Positions 1 through 6,230 of a stretch of 17,857 nucleotides of DNA are shown here, one piece after another (the stretch's first letter is position 1; each line of letters begins with the position of its first letter). Location: contig CABURV010000036.1 in assembly GCA_902494035.1 (NCBI GenBank), positions 1-17,857 of the forward strand. Direction: 5' to 3'. A program made the translations under genes and the position numbers. Under the pieces are notes generated by a model. It made no database searches and was not told where the DNA came from. It saw only the letters and a program-made list of their open reading frames with translations. This stretch comes from an uncultured Collinsella sp. (lineage in GTDB: Bacteria > Actinomycetota > Coriobacteriia > Coriobacteriales > Coriobacteriaceae).

Positions 1-742
1 CCGTCTCCCCCGCCGCAACTACACGCTGCGTCCAAGCCGGCATGGCGGCTTGTTCGGTCTGCGAGGCAGGCTCGTTCTGCGCAATCTGCTCATGCTGCAT
101 CAGCGACAACTCGCCGCACCCGGCAAAGCCCTCAACTTCGTCGAGTTCATCCGCCAGATTCACGCCGCGCACGTATCCCATATCTACAGCCGGGGAGTCG
201 CCAGCATGCTGCGCCGGTCCTCCAGCGTCATCGTATACAAGGGGGTTCCGGGGGCGCCGACCATGCTCGGCTTCCGCTTTTCCATAATCATCAACACGCG
301 GGCCTCTTGTAGCGCGAGGCGCCCCGGGTTCCCTATCAACAAAAGCATCGGGCTCAATCGTCATGCGCCGATCGGAATCAACCGCTCCCTCGCCCGCGCG
401 CCCGTTGCCGCATATACTGTGCGCAGCGATGACCTCGGTCGCCCCTGCGCGAAACAGCCCCTCGATATCCGACGGATCGAGTGCTTCTATCAACACGACC
501 ACGCGACTCACGCGGCCTTCGGCCGTCAGGCGCGCAACAGTCTTGCGCACATCTTCGGTATCAAACAGAGACGCCGCGATGATGGCAGCCCCGCGGCGCG
601 ACGGAAACGCCCGAGCCATGGAAACCAGCCCGTCCAGGTCACCCACGCGAAGCACCTGTGCACCCGCATCACGGCCCTCGACTTCCCGCTGCAACAGCCC
701 GTAATCGCCGCATGCGCAGCACGCAAGCCAGATCGCCTTCAT
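1..742 (-). CDS. CpaE/TadZ-like pilus assembly protein, N-terminal part (runs off window)
   Basis: This is an open frame of 247 codons on the minus strand with no stop before the window edge, so only the N-terminal part is visible. It starts at ATG 742-740 and overlaps the upstream SAF-protein stop by one base (TGATG), a sign of translational coupling. The protein begins MKAIWLACCACGDYGLLQRE. Residues 1-110 alternate hydrophobic strands and helices (AAIIAASLF, RVVVLIEAL, GATEVIAA), as in a receiver-like domain. Residues 115-245 form a charged, Pro/Gly/Glu-rich linker. In Tad/Flp pilus loci, CpaE/TadZ proteins carry such a degenerate receiver before a MinD-like ATPase and often follow cpaB. 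The ATPase part would lie outside the window, so the identification is inference from fold pattern and neighbour. A 307-codon frame on the opposite strand is judged an antisense shadow. Confidence 0.68.
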   Translation of the reverse strand, partial: MKAIWLACCACGDYGLLQREVEGRDAGAQVLRVGDLDGLVSMARAFPSRRGAAIIAASLFDTEDVRKTVARLTAEGRVSRVVVLIEALDPSDIEGLFRAGATEVIAAHSICGNGRAGEGAVDSDRRMTIEPDAFVDREPGAPRATRGPRVDDYGKAEAEHGRRPRNPLVYDDAGGPAQHAGDSPAVDMGYVRGVNLADELDEVEGFAGCGELSLMQHEQIAQNEPASQTEQAAMPAWTQRVVAAGET

Positions 743-1401
743 CACTCGTCGCCTCCGCTCTTTTTGCCGCGCGCCGTGGCGGGAATCGTCAAGCTGACCG
801 TTCCCTTGCCCGATGCCCCCAGCAGTTCCTTGACATCTTCGGGGTCAGCCGCCAGCGTCACCCATTCGATCTTGCCCTCGCGCGTGGCGCCGGAATCCTC
901 ACTGGTATCGATCACGCGCGCGCCGCACAGTCGATCGGTTACGCCGTCTTTTTGCACATACACATCCACGTAGCTGCCCACGCCCGCAGCACCGCCGACC
1001 GAGTGCTCGGCATCGACCGCCACCGAAACGGCGACCTTGCCCTTAGGCACCTCGAGCTTGTGGCTCTCGGCCTTGGTGTAGACATTGCAGATCACAGCGT
1101 TTTTGGGAATACGCGAAGTCGTCACGTCGCCGCGCACCTGGCGCAGCTCGGTCGCCGCGTCACGCGGCAGCAGACTCGTCAGCCATTCCTGGGTTATGAC
1201 ATTGGTCTCATCGAGGGTCTCGCCCACATCGATATCGCGCGCCGCGACGCATACCTCGACGCGATCGCCACCGTACTTGGCCAAGGTCTCAGCCTGGACC
1301 TGTTCGGCTTGCGAGCGGATCGACGAGCCGTAAACCATGCAGAGCAGAGCAGCGAGCACGCCCGCGACCAGACTGATGGCGATGCGCTTGCTCTTGTTCA
1401 C
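742..1401 (-). CDS. cpaB: SAF-domain protein, CpaB/RcpC-like (Tad/Flp pilus assembly)
   Basis: A 219-residue protein related to CpaB/RcpC, the periplasmic or cell-wall-facing Tad/Flp pilus assembly factor. One N-terminal membrane segment (about residues 6-25, RIAISLVAGVLAALLCMVYG) is followed by a SAF domain at about 45-110 (VCVAARDIDVGETLDETNV ... RIPKNAVICN). A second beta-rich region (VAVSVAVDAEHSVGGAAGVG ... YVDVYVQKDG) is typical of the RcpC/CpaB C-terminal domain. I chose the GTG at 1401 because AGGAG lies 5 bases upstream. The ATG 15 bases earlier has no ribosome binding site and itself overlaps that AGGAG. The gene is coupled to the CpaE/TadZ-like gene downstream, which supports a pilus role. 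The symbol is by family; secretin partners and pilins are not in the window. Confidence 0.8.
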   Translation of the reverse strand: MNKSKRIAISLVAGVLAALLCMVYGSSIRSQAEQVQAETLAKYGGDRVEVCVAARDIDVGETLDETNVITQEWLTSLLPRDAATELRQVRGDVTTSRIPKNAVICNVYTKAESHKLEVPKGKVAVSVAVDAEHSVGGAAGVGSYVDVYVQKDGVTDRLCGARVIDTSEDSGATREGKIEWVTLAADPEDVKELLGASGKGTVSLTIPATARGKKSGGDE

Positions 1402-1424
1402 GGCCGCTCCTCTCATGGCAGTGC

Positions 1425-1459
1425 CGGGCGAATGCCCGTACCACCATTGTCTGGGTGGT
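1425..1459. other. Two adjacent hairpins upstream of the cpaB-like gene
   Basis: CGGGC-GAAT-GCCCG (1425-1438) and ACCACC-N8-GGTGGT (1440-1459) are perfect short inverted repeats separated by one base. They lie about 25-60 bases before the GTG start. Neither is followed by a T-run on the minus strand, so they are not obvious terminators. They would lie in the 5' leader if transcription starts further upstream. A perfect TTGACA sits at 1504-1499 (minus), but no convincing -10 box is at the right distance. Confidence 0.4.
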
Positions 1460-1601
1460 CAGAGTGCAAAGCGGCGCAATCGCGATCTTGGTTTTCGATG
1501 TCAAACCAATCGCTGACCAAAAACTAACCAGCCCGTCAAGCTCGTGGCAAGGTTTTGGCCAGCACGTCAGCAAACTGCATGTTTCGAGGCTTTTCCGCAG
1601 C

Positions 1602-1636
1602 AAAAAAGCCGTCTCCCGAACAGTTGGGAGACGGCT
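1602..1636 (-). terminator. Rho-independent terminator of rsgA
   Basis: On the minus strand, AGCCGTCTCCC pairs perfectly with GGGAGACGGCT (11 bp, 8-base loop) and runs into six T residues. It lies 18 bases after the rsgA stop codon, a textbook intrinsic terminator. Confidence 0.93.
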
Positions 1637-1653
1637 GTCATAGGAAAAATCAA

Positions 1654-2838
1654 TTACAGATGGACATCGGGATCGAGCATTTGAGCACTCACGCGCATGG
1701 ATGACGCCAGGTTTTGGAACGTTTCCAGACGAAGGTTGTCGATCTGCCCGGCGTCCTCGGCCTCGCGAACGGCACAACCCGGCTCATGGGTATGCGTGCA
1801 ATCGCCAAACCGGCACGCGCGCGATGCCTCGACAATCTCGGGAAAGGCGCGCGCCAGACCCCGCTCGTGACCCACGAGCGGTAAGCTGCGCAGGCCCGGG
1901 GCATCGGCGATCACGCCGGCGTCGCCCGGCAGCGCTACCATCACGCGCGCGACGGTAGTGTGACGGCCCTGGTCGTCGCGTTCGCGCACACCGCCGGTCG
2001 CCAACGTATCGTGGCCCAGCAGTGCATTGAGCAGCGTCGACTTGCCGGCACCCGACTCGCCCAGAATCATGGCGCAGCTCCCGGCAGGCACGCAGACACG
2101 GACCTCGTCCAGGCCGCGGCCCTCGGCAGAGGACGTCACGATCACGCGCACGTCCGGACCCACCAGGCGGCGCACGCGGTCCAGATCGCGCTCGAGCTCC
2201 TCGGCATCGCAGCGATCAGCTTTGGTGAGCACCACCACCGGTTCGGCATCGCAGTCGAGCGCCAACACCAGCGAGCGCGCCACGCGGTCGAGCAGCACCT
2301 CACCGGCACCGAGCGCCTGCACGATTAGCACGCTATCCACGTTGGAGCAGAGCACCTGGCGCTCTCCACGGGCACGGCCGCGCCAACGCTCAAAGCTCGT
2401 ACGGCGCGGCAGCACGCACTCAATCACGCCCATATCGTGCCCGGGAGCGCGGCGCACCGCCACACGGTCGCCCACGGCAGGCAACAGGACCTCGTCCTCG
2501 CCGCGCGACCTGGCAAACCCCACGGCATGCTCGGCGCGGAAGGTGTCGTCGGCAGTCGCCACCAGCGGAAACCCGCGATCCAAGCGCACCACGGCACCCA
2601 GCCGCATCTGCTCGGGCTCCTCAGCATGTGCGCAGAAATCATCAAAAGCAGTCTGCTGGGTTTCATCGACCGGCAGGTCATCAAACGCCGGAACGTCCTG
2701 CAGCGCGTCAAGCCCCGGCACGCTTGCCAGCAGCTCCTCGGCAGATGCGGGGGCCTCGGTCGCAAGCTTCCGACGACGATCGCGCTTAGCCCGCGCCCCC
2801 GTCGTCTTTTTCTTCGCCTTAGCCTTCGCCTTGCCCAC
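1654..2838 (-). CDS. rsgA: Ribosome small subunit-dependent GTPase A
   Basis: A 394-residue circularly permuted GTPase that acts in late 30S ribosome maturation. An OB-fold region (about residues 80-145) precedes the GTPase motifs in permuted order: G4 LTKAD (about 204-208), G1/P-loop GESGAGKST (260-268), then G3 as DAPG (312-315). The C-terminal zinc knuckle is CRFGDCTHTHEPGC (342-355), which carries the usual Cys-Cys-His-Cys set. The start is GTG 2838 because GGGAGG lies 5 bases upstream; a longer in-frame reading from TTG 2859 would read through that site. About 75 N-terminal residues exceed the usual family length of roughly 300: first a Lys/Arg-rich stretch, then an acidic Ala-rich one. 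G3 is DAPG where most members have DTPG. Confidence 0.95.
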   Translation of the reverse strand: MGKAKAKAKKKTTGARAKRDRRRKLATEAPASAEELLASVPGLDALQDVPAFDDLPVDETQQTAFDDFCAHAEEPEQMRLGAVVRLDRGFPLVATADDTFRAEHAVGFARSRGEDEVLLPAVGDRVAVRRAPGHDMGVIECVLPRRTSFERWRGRARGERQVLCSNVDSVLIVQALGAGEVLLDRVARSLVLALDCDAEPVVVLTKADRCDAEELERDLDRVRRLVGPDVRVIVTSSAEGRGLDEVRVCVPAGSCAMILGESGAGKSTLLNALLGHDTLATGGVRERDDQGRHTTVARVMVALPGDAGVIADAPGLRSLPLVGHERGLARAFPEIVEASRACRFGDCTHTHEPGCAVREAEDAGQIDNLRLETFQNLASSMRVSAQMLDPDVHL

Positions 2839-2876
2839 AAGCGCCTCCCAGCACCACAAATCACAACTGAGCAGGT

Positions 2877-2906
2877 ATTTTAAATCAAAAAGAGCTGGCC
2901 GGGCAA
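2877..2906 (-). promoter_or_regulatory. Candidate rsgA promoter
   Basis: Minus-strand TTGCCC, 18 bases, then TAAAAT is the best promoter-like pair upstream of rsgA. Transcription would start near 2870, giving a leader of about 32 bases. The -35 match is weak and the site lies in a duplicated terminator tail. Confidence 0.35.
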
Positions 2907-2926
2907 AGCCCTAAATCAAAAAGAGC
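2881..2926. repeat. 15-bp direct repeat, duplicated terminator tail
   Basis: TAAATCAAAAAGAGC occurs at 2881-2895 and exactly again at 2912-2926. The second copy includes the T-run and stem base of the ATPase terminator. Between the copies lies a short GGGC-TTT-GCCC hairpin (minus strand). It looks like a partial duplication of a terminator end. Confidence 0.75.
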
Positions 2927-2952
2927 CGGTCGAGCAAACGCTCGATCGGCTC
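2918..2952 (-). terminator. Rho-independent terminator of the Ca2+ ATPase gene
   Basis: On the minus strand GAGCCG-A-TCGAGC pairs with GCTCGA-C-CGGCTC around a GTTT loop, followed by five T residues. It lies about 157 bases after the ATPase stop, with the structured element at 2995-3085 in between. Confidence 0.88.
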
Positions 2953-2994
2953 ACAAACTTTCCCTCAGCTTACGGTCCCGAGAGGTTGTCCGAA

Positions 2995-3085
2995 GGCCCG
3001 ACCGCCGAGAGGGGTTTCTTCTGAGCGATCCCGCAGCGCGAAGCGCGAGGACCAGCGAAGAAGAAACCCCGCAGGCGGTCGGGCC
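2995..3085. repeat. Structured 3' UTR element, copy 1 (long hairpin with conserved core)
   Basis: The outer arms GGCCCGACCGCC (2995-3006) and GGCGGTCGGGCC (3074-3085) pair perfectly over 12 bp. An asymmetric GAGA/GCA internal loop follows, then GGGGTTTCTT (3011-3020) with AAGAAACCCC (3061-3070). The centre holds ATCCCGCAG, a GCGC-GAA-GCGC tip and GAGGAC (3028-3052). The core motifs recur at 11765-11859 with different outer arms. It begins 24 bases after the ATPase stop and has no T-run on either side, so it is not an ordinary terminator. I do not recognise the family. Confidence 0.85.
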
Positions 3086-3108
3086 GGTGGGAGGGATGGC
3101 CTTTCGAC

Positions 3109-5790
3109 CTACTCTTTTTCGACCGCGCGCATGATCGCCTTGTAGATCTCCATCAGCGGGATGATCAGGAAGGCCAGGCCCAGCGCGGCAAGAACGCCCT
3201 TGAGCTCAAGCGTCACAGGGCCAAAGAACATCTCGGCAAGCGTCGGCTGCACGGTCACGATCACCGTCAGCACCAGTGCCAGCGCGGCGGAAGCCCACAG
3301 CCACTTGTTCTGCTTCTTCATGGTGAACAGCGACGCACGACGGCTGCGCATATTGAAGCAGTGGAAAATCTCGACCATGTTGAGCGTGATGAACGCCATC
3401 ATCACGCCTTCCTCGTCGGCATTGCCGGCGATCATATCGGCGATGTGGATGTAGCCCATGTCAAAGTACACGCCCACAAAGAAGCTCGCCAGCACCAGCA
3501 CGGTGATGATTAGGCCCTGGACCACGCAGTCCAGACCCATATTGCCGGCAAAGACGCCGTCCTTGGCGTTGCGCGGCTTGCGCTTCATGATGTCGCCCTC
3601 GGCGTCCTCCATGCCCAGCGCGAGCGCGGGGAAACAGTCGGTGACCAGGTTCACCCACAGCAGCTGCACCGGCTGGAAGATGGTAAAGCCGATGAGCGTG
3701 GCGATGAACACCGAGAAGACCTCGGCAAGGTTAGCCGAAAGCAGGAACTGGATGACCTTGCGGATGTTGTCGTAGATGCGACGGCCCTCTTCGCAGGCAC
3801 CGATGATGGTAGCGAAATTGTCGTCGGCGAGCACCATGTCGGCGACGTTCTTGGTGACGTCGGTACCAGTAATGCCCATGCCCACGCCGATGTCGGCGCG
3901 CTTGATGGACGGGGCGTCGTTGACGCCGTCGCCCGTCATGGCCACGATCTGGTCGCGCGACTTCCAAGCCTCGACGATGCGTGTCTTGTGCTCGGGCTGG
4001 ACGCGGGCGTACACGCCGTAGTCCTCGATGTGCGCGTCGAGCTCCTCGTCGCTCATGCGATCGAGGTCGGCACCGGTGATAGCATGGCTGCGATCGGTGA
4101 CGATTCCCAGCTGCTTGGCAATGGCCACGGCGGTGTCGATATGGTCACCCGTGATCATGACGGTGCGAATACCGGCATCGTGGGCCTCGCGGATGGCGTC
4201 AGCGACCTCGGGGCGGACAGGGTCAATCATGCCGGACAGGCCGCAGAAGACCAGATCGTGCTCGAGCGCAGCGGGGCTGCAGTCGCTCGGGACCTCGGTG
4301 TAGGTGCGGCTTGCCAGCGCTAGCACGCGCAGGGCCTCATCGGCCATGGCCTTGTTGGCGGCCACGAGCTCGGCACGACGTTCCTCGGTCAGGGGGACGA
4401 CCTTATCGCCCTCGTAGATATGGGTGCACAGGCCGATCACCACGTCGGGCGCGCCCTTGGTGTACTGCTCGTACTCGCCGTCCAGGGTCTCGACGACCAC
4501 GGACATCATCTTACGGCCCGAGTCGAACGGGGCCTCGCCCACGCGCGGGTGCTCGGCAGTCAGGCCAGTGAGGCCCGCCTTGCCGGCATCGTTGACGAGC
4601 GCACACTCGGTCGGCTCGCCCACGGCCTCGCCCAGCTCCTCGTCCCACTGGGCATCGGAGCACAGCGCCATGCCGGCCAGGAACTTCTCCTTAGGCGCAG
4701 CGAGCTCGTGCTTGACGACGGTCATTTTGTTCTGGGTAAGGGTACCGGTCTTGTCGGAGCAGATGGTCTGTGTGCAGCCAAGGGTCTCGACGGCGGAAAG
4801 CTTACGGATAATCGCCTGGCGCTTGGCCATCTTGGTCACGCCGAGCGAAAGAACGATGGTCACGACGGCGACCAGGCCCTCGGGGATGGCGGCGACGGCG
4901 AGCGAAACGGCGACCATAAAGGTGTCGAGCAGGGCAGTCGGATCGGTGAGAACGTTGCCCACGCCGTGGCGCAGGATGTCGACGCCAAAGATCACGACGC
5001 AGATGACGATAACCATAATGGTAAGGATGCGGCTGAGCTCGGCGAGCTTCACCTGCAACGGCGTGAGCTCTTCCTTGGCCTCGGCCAGGGCGCCGGCAAT
5101 CTTGCCCATCTCGGTGTTCATACCGGTGCCGACCACGACGGCGCGACCGCGACCGTACACCACGGTGGAGCCCATGTAGCACATGTTCTTGCGGTCGCCG
5201 AGCGGCACGTCGTCGGTGCCTACGGCGAGCTCGATCACGTTGGCGTGCTTCTCGACCGGCACGGACTCGCCGGTGAGTGCGGCCTCTTCGATCTTCATCG
5301 TGGCGCTCTCGAGCACGCGGCAGTCAGCCGGGACTGAGTCGCCCGCCTCGAGCATGATCACGTCGCCGGGCACGAGCTCGGCACTCGGCAGGTGCACGAG
5401 CTTGCCGTCGCGCAGCACCTTGGACTGCGCCGCGCTCATCTCCTGCAGGGCCTCGAGAGCCTCCTCGCTCTTGGCTTCCTGGACCACGCCCAGCACCGAG
5501 TTGACGATAACGACGAACATGATGATGGCGACATCGGCAAAGTCCGCCTCGCCCTTGACCATGCCCGTGAGCGCGCTGATGACGGCGGCCGCGATCAGCA
5601 TGATAACCATGGGATCGGCCATTTGCTCAAAGAAGCGCTTCCACAGCGGTGTCTTCTCGGCTTCCTCGAGCTTGTTAGGGCCTGTCTTGGCGAGGCGCGA
5701 CGACGCCTCGTCGTCGCTCAGGCCGAGGTTCTCATCGACGCCTTGGTCGCTGAGCACCTCCGCCGCGGCGGACAGGTATTCCTTTTGCAT
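3109..5790 (-). CDS. Calcium-translocating P-type ATPase (SERCA/PMR1-type, PII-A)
   Basis: An 893-residue membrane pump that couples ATP hydrolysis to export of Ca2+ (possibly Mn2+) across the plasma membrane. It has the N-terminal cation-ATPase domain, actuator loop TGES (173-176), phosphorylation site DKTGT with Asp346, nucleotide-binding KGAP (445-448) and hinge TGDGVNDAP (619-627). Metal-site residues of the SERCA type are all visible. PEGL lies in TM4 (303-306), N687 and E690 in TM5 (SANLAEVF), and N714 and D718 in TM6 (LWVNLVTD). A Glu also lies in TM8 (NMVEIFHCFN). The start is ATG 5790, with AGGAGG 9 bases upstream. The length is normal. It is transcribed alone, divergently from pyk. 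The leader can fold to hide the ribosome binding site. Confidence 0.95.
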   Translation of the reverse strand: MQKEYLSAAAEVLSDQGVDENLGLSDDEASSRLAKTGPNKLEEAEKTPLWKRFFEQMADPMVIMLIAAAVISALTGMVKGEADFADVAIIMFVVIVNSVLGVVQEAKSEEALEALQEMSAAQSKVLRDGKLVHLPSAELVPGDVIMLEAGDSVPADCRVLESATMKIEEAALTGESVPVEKHANVIELAVGTDDVPLGDRKNMCYMGSTVVYGRGRAVVVGTGMNTEMGKIAGALAEAKEELTPLQVKLAELSRILTIMVIVICVVIFGVDILRHGVGNVLTDPTALLDTFMVAVSLAVAAIPEGLVAVVTIVLSLGVTKMAKRQAIIRKLSAVETLGCTQTICSDKTGTLTQNKMTVVKHELAAPKEKFLAGMALCSDAQWDEELGEAVGEPTECALVNDAGKAGLTGLTAEHPRVGEAPFDSGRKMMSVVVETLDGEYEQYTKGAPDVVIGLCTHIYEGDKVVPLTEERRAELVAANKAMADEALRVLALASRTYTEVPSDCSPAALEHDLVFCGLSGMIDPVRPEVADAIREAHDAGIRTVMITGDHIDTAVAIAKQLGIVTDRSHAITGADLDRMSDEELDAHIEDYGVYARVQPEHKTRIVEAWKSRDQIVAMTGDGVNDAPSIKRADIGVGMGITGTDVTKNVADMVLADDNFATIIGACEEGRRIYDNIRKVIQFLLSANLAEVFSVFIATLIGFTIFQPVQLLWVNLVTDCFPALALGMEDAEGDIMKRKPRNAKDGVFAGNMGLDCVVQGLIITVLVLASFFVGVYFDMGYIHIADMIAGNADEEGVMMAFITLNMVEIFHCFNMRSRRASLFTMKKQNKWLWASAALALVLTVIVTVQPTLAEMFFGPVTLELKGVLAALGLAFLIIPLMEIYKAIMRAVEKE

Positions 5791-5800
5791 ATAGAGTCCC

Positions 5801-5854
5801 CTCCTGGGATTCGGGCCACTCAGCAGATTGATGCCCGATCATAATTCCCAGGAG
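5801..5854 (-). promoter_or_regulatory. Leader hairpin that can sequester the ATPase Shine-Dalgarno
   Basis: On the minus strand CTCCTGGGA-A-TT (5854-5843) pairs with AATCCCAGGAG (5811-5801) over 11 bp with one bulged A. An inner CGGGC/GCCCG stem (5837-5833 with 5816-5812) extends it across an ATGAT bulge. The 3' arm contains AGGAG, the ribosome binding site of the ATPase gene. The fold would therefore occlude translation initiation. A further hairpin, CTGCCG-N7-CGGCAG, lies upstream at 5876-5894. Confidence 0.6.
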
Positions 5855-5908
5855 AAGGGCAAGGGCTCATCAAGGCTGCCGTGCTGAGCGGCAGTTGATA
5901 GTGGGGCT

Positions 5909-5938
5909 ATGGTACCCCAAAGCGACGCGTCTAGCCAA
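5909..5938 (-). promoter_or_regulatory. Candidate promoter of the Ca2+ ATPase gene
   Basis: Minus-strand TTGGCT (5938-5933), an 18-base spacer and TACCAT (5914-5909) match the sigma-70 consensus at four of six bases each. Transcription from near 5902 would include both leader hairpins. A second -10-like TATGAT (5843-5838) lies inside the hairpin but lacks a good -35. Confidence 0.35.
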
Positions 5939-6136
5939 AACAATCCATTTGAAATATGGTCCATAAGCAACGGTGCAGACCGTGTGATGCTCAACATTGA
6001 TAAAACGTTTTTTCTTCGGCGCATCATCGAACTGAAATATCACCCAGATAGCAGCGGTTAGAACGGTTGGTAAAGTTTTTGCATATACCGTTTTTCCGCA
6101 AAAAATGAACTTCTAATTCGGCATACGGTCGATTTT
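5939..6136. other. Divergent intergenic stretch without a gene
   Basis: This AT-richer stretch lies between the ATPase and pyk promoters. Short open frames here have no ribosome binding site or recognisable protein. I see no RNA gene or strong palindrome; the nearest is an imperfect CCAT...ATGG around 5944-5958. Confidence 0.5.
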
Positions 6137-6167
6137 TTGGGGTATTCGGTCGGCATTTCGTTATAAT
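6137..6167 (+). promoter_or_regulatory. pyk promoter
   Basis: A perfect TATAAT at 6162-6167 lies 64 bases before the pyk start. The best -35 is TTGGGG at 6137-6142 with a 19-base spacer, which is weak and long. Two similar sequences flank this area, ATTCGGCATACGGTCG (6117-6132) and ATTCGGTCGGCAT (6144-6156). They could be regulator half-sites, though that is speculative. Confidence 0.55.
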
Positions 6168-6230
6168 CATCTCGGTTTTATTTCTTATGGTTTATCTATC
6201 AGCGCAAGACGATGTCAGATGGAGGTCTGA

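Noticed and set aside
50..973. 307-codon plus-strand open frame
   Set aside because: It lies antisense to the coupled cpaB- and cpaE-like genes, has no ribosome binding site, and its composition (Arg/His/Ala/Ser rich) is that of a GC-rich shadow frame.
5801..5902. Mn2+ yybP-ykoY riboswitch in the ATPase leader
   Set aside because: The characteristic GGGGAGUA loop sequence is absent; only generic hairpins are visible.
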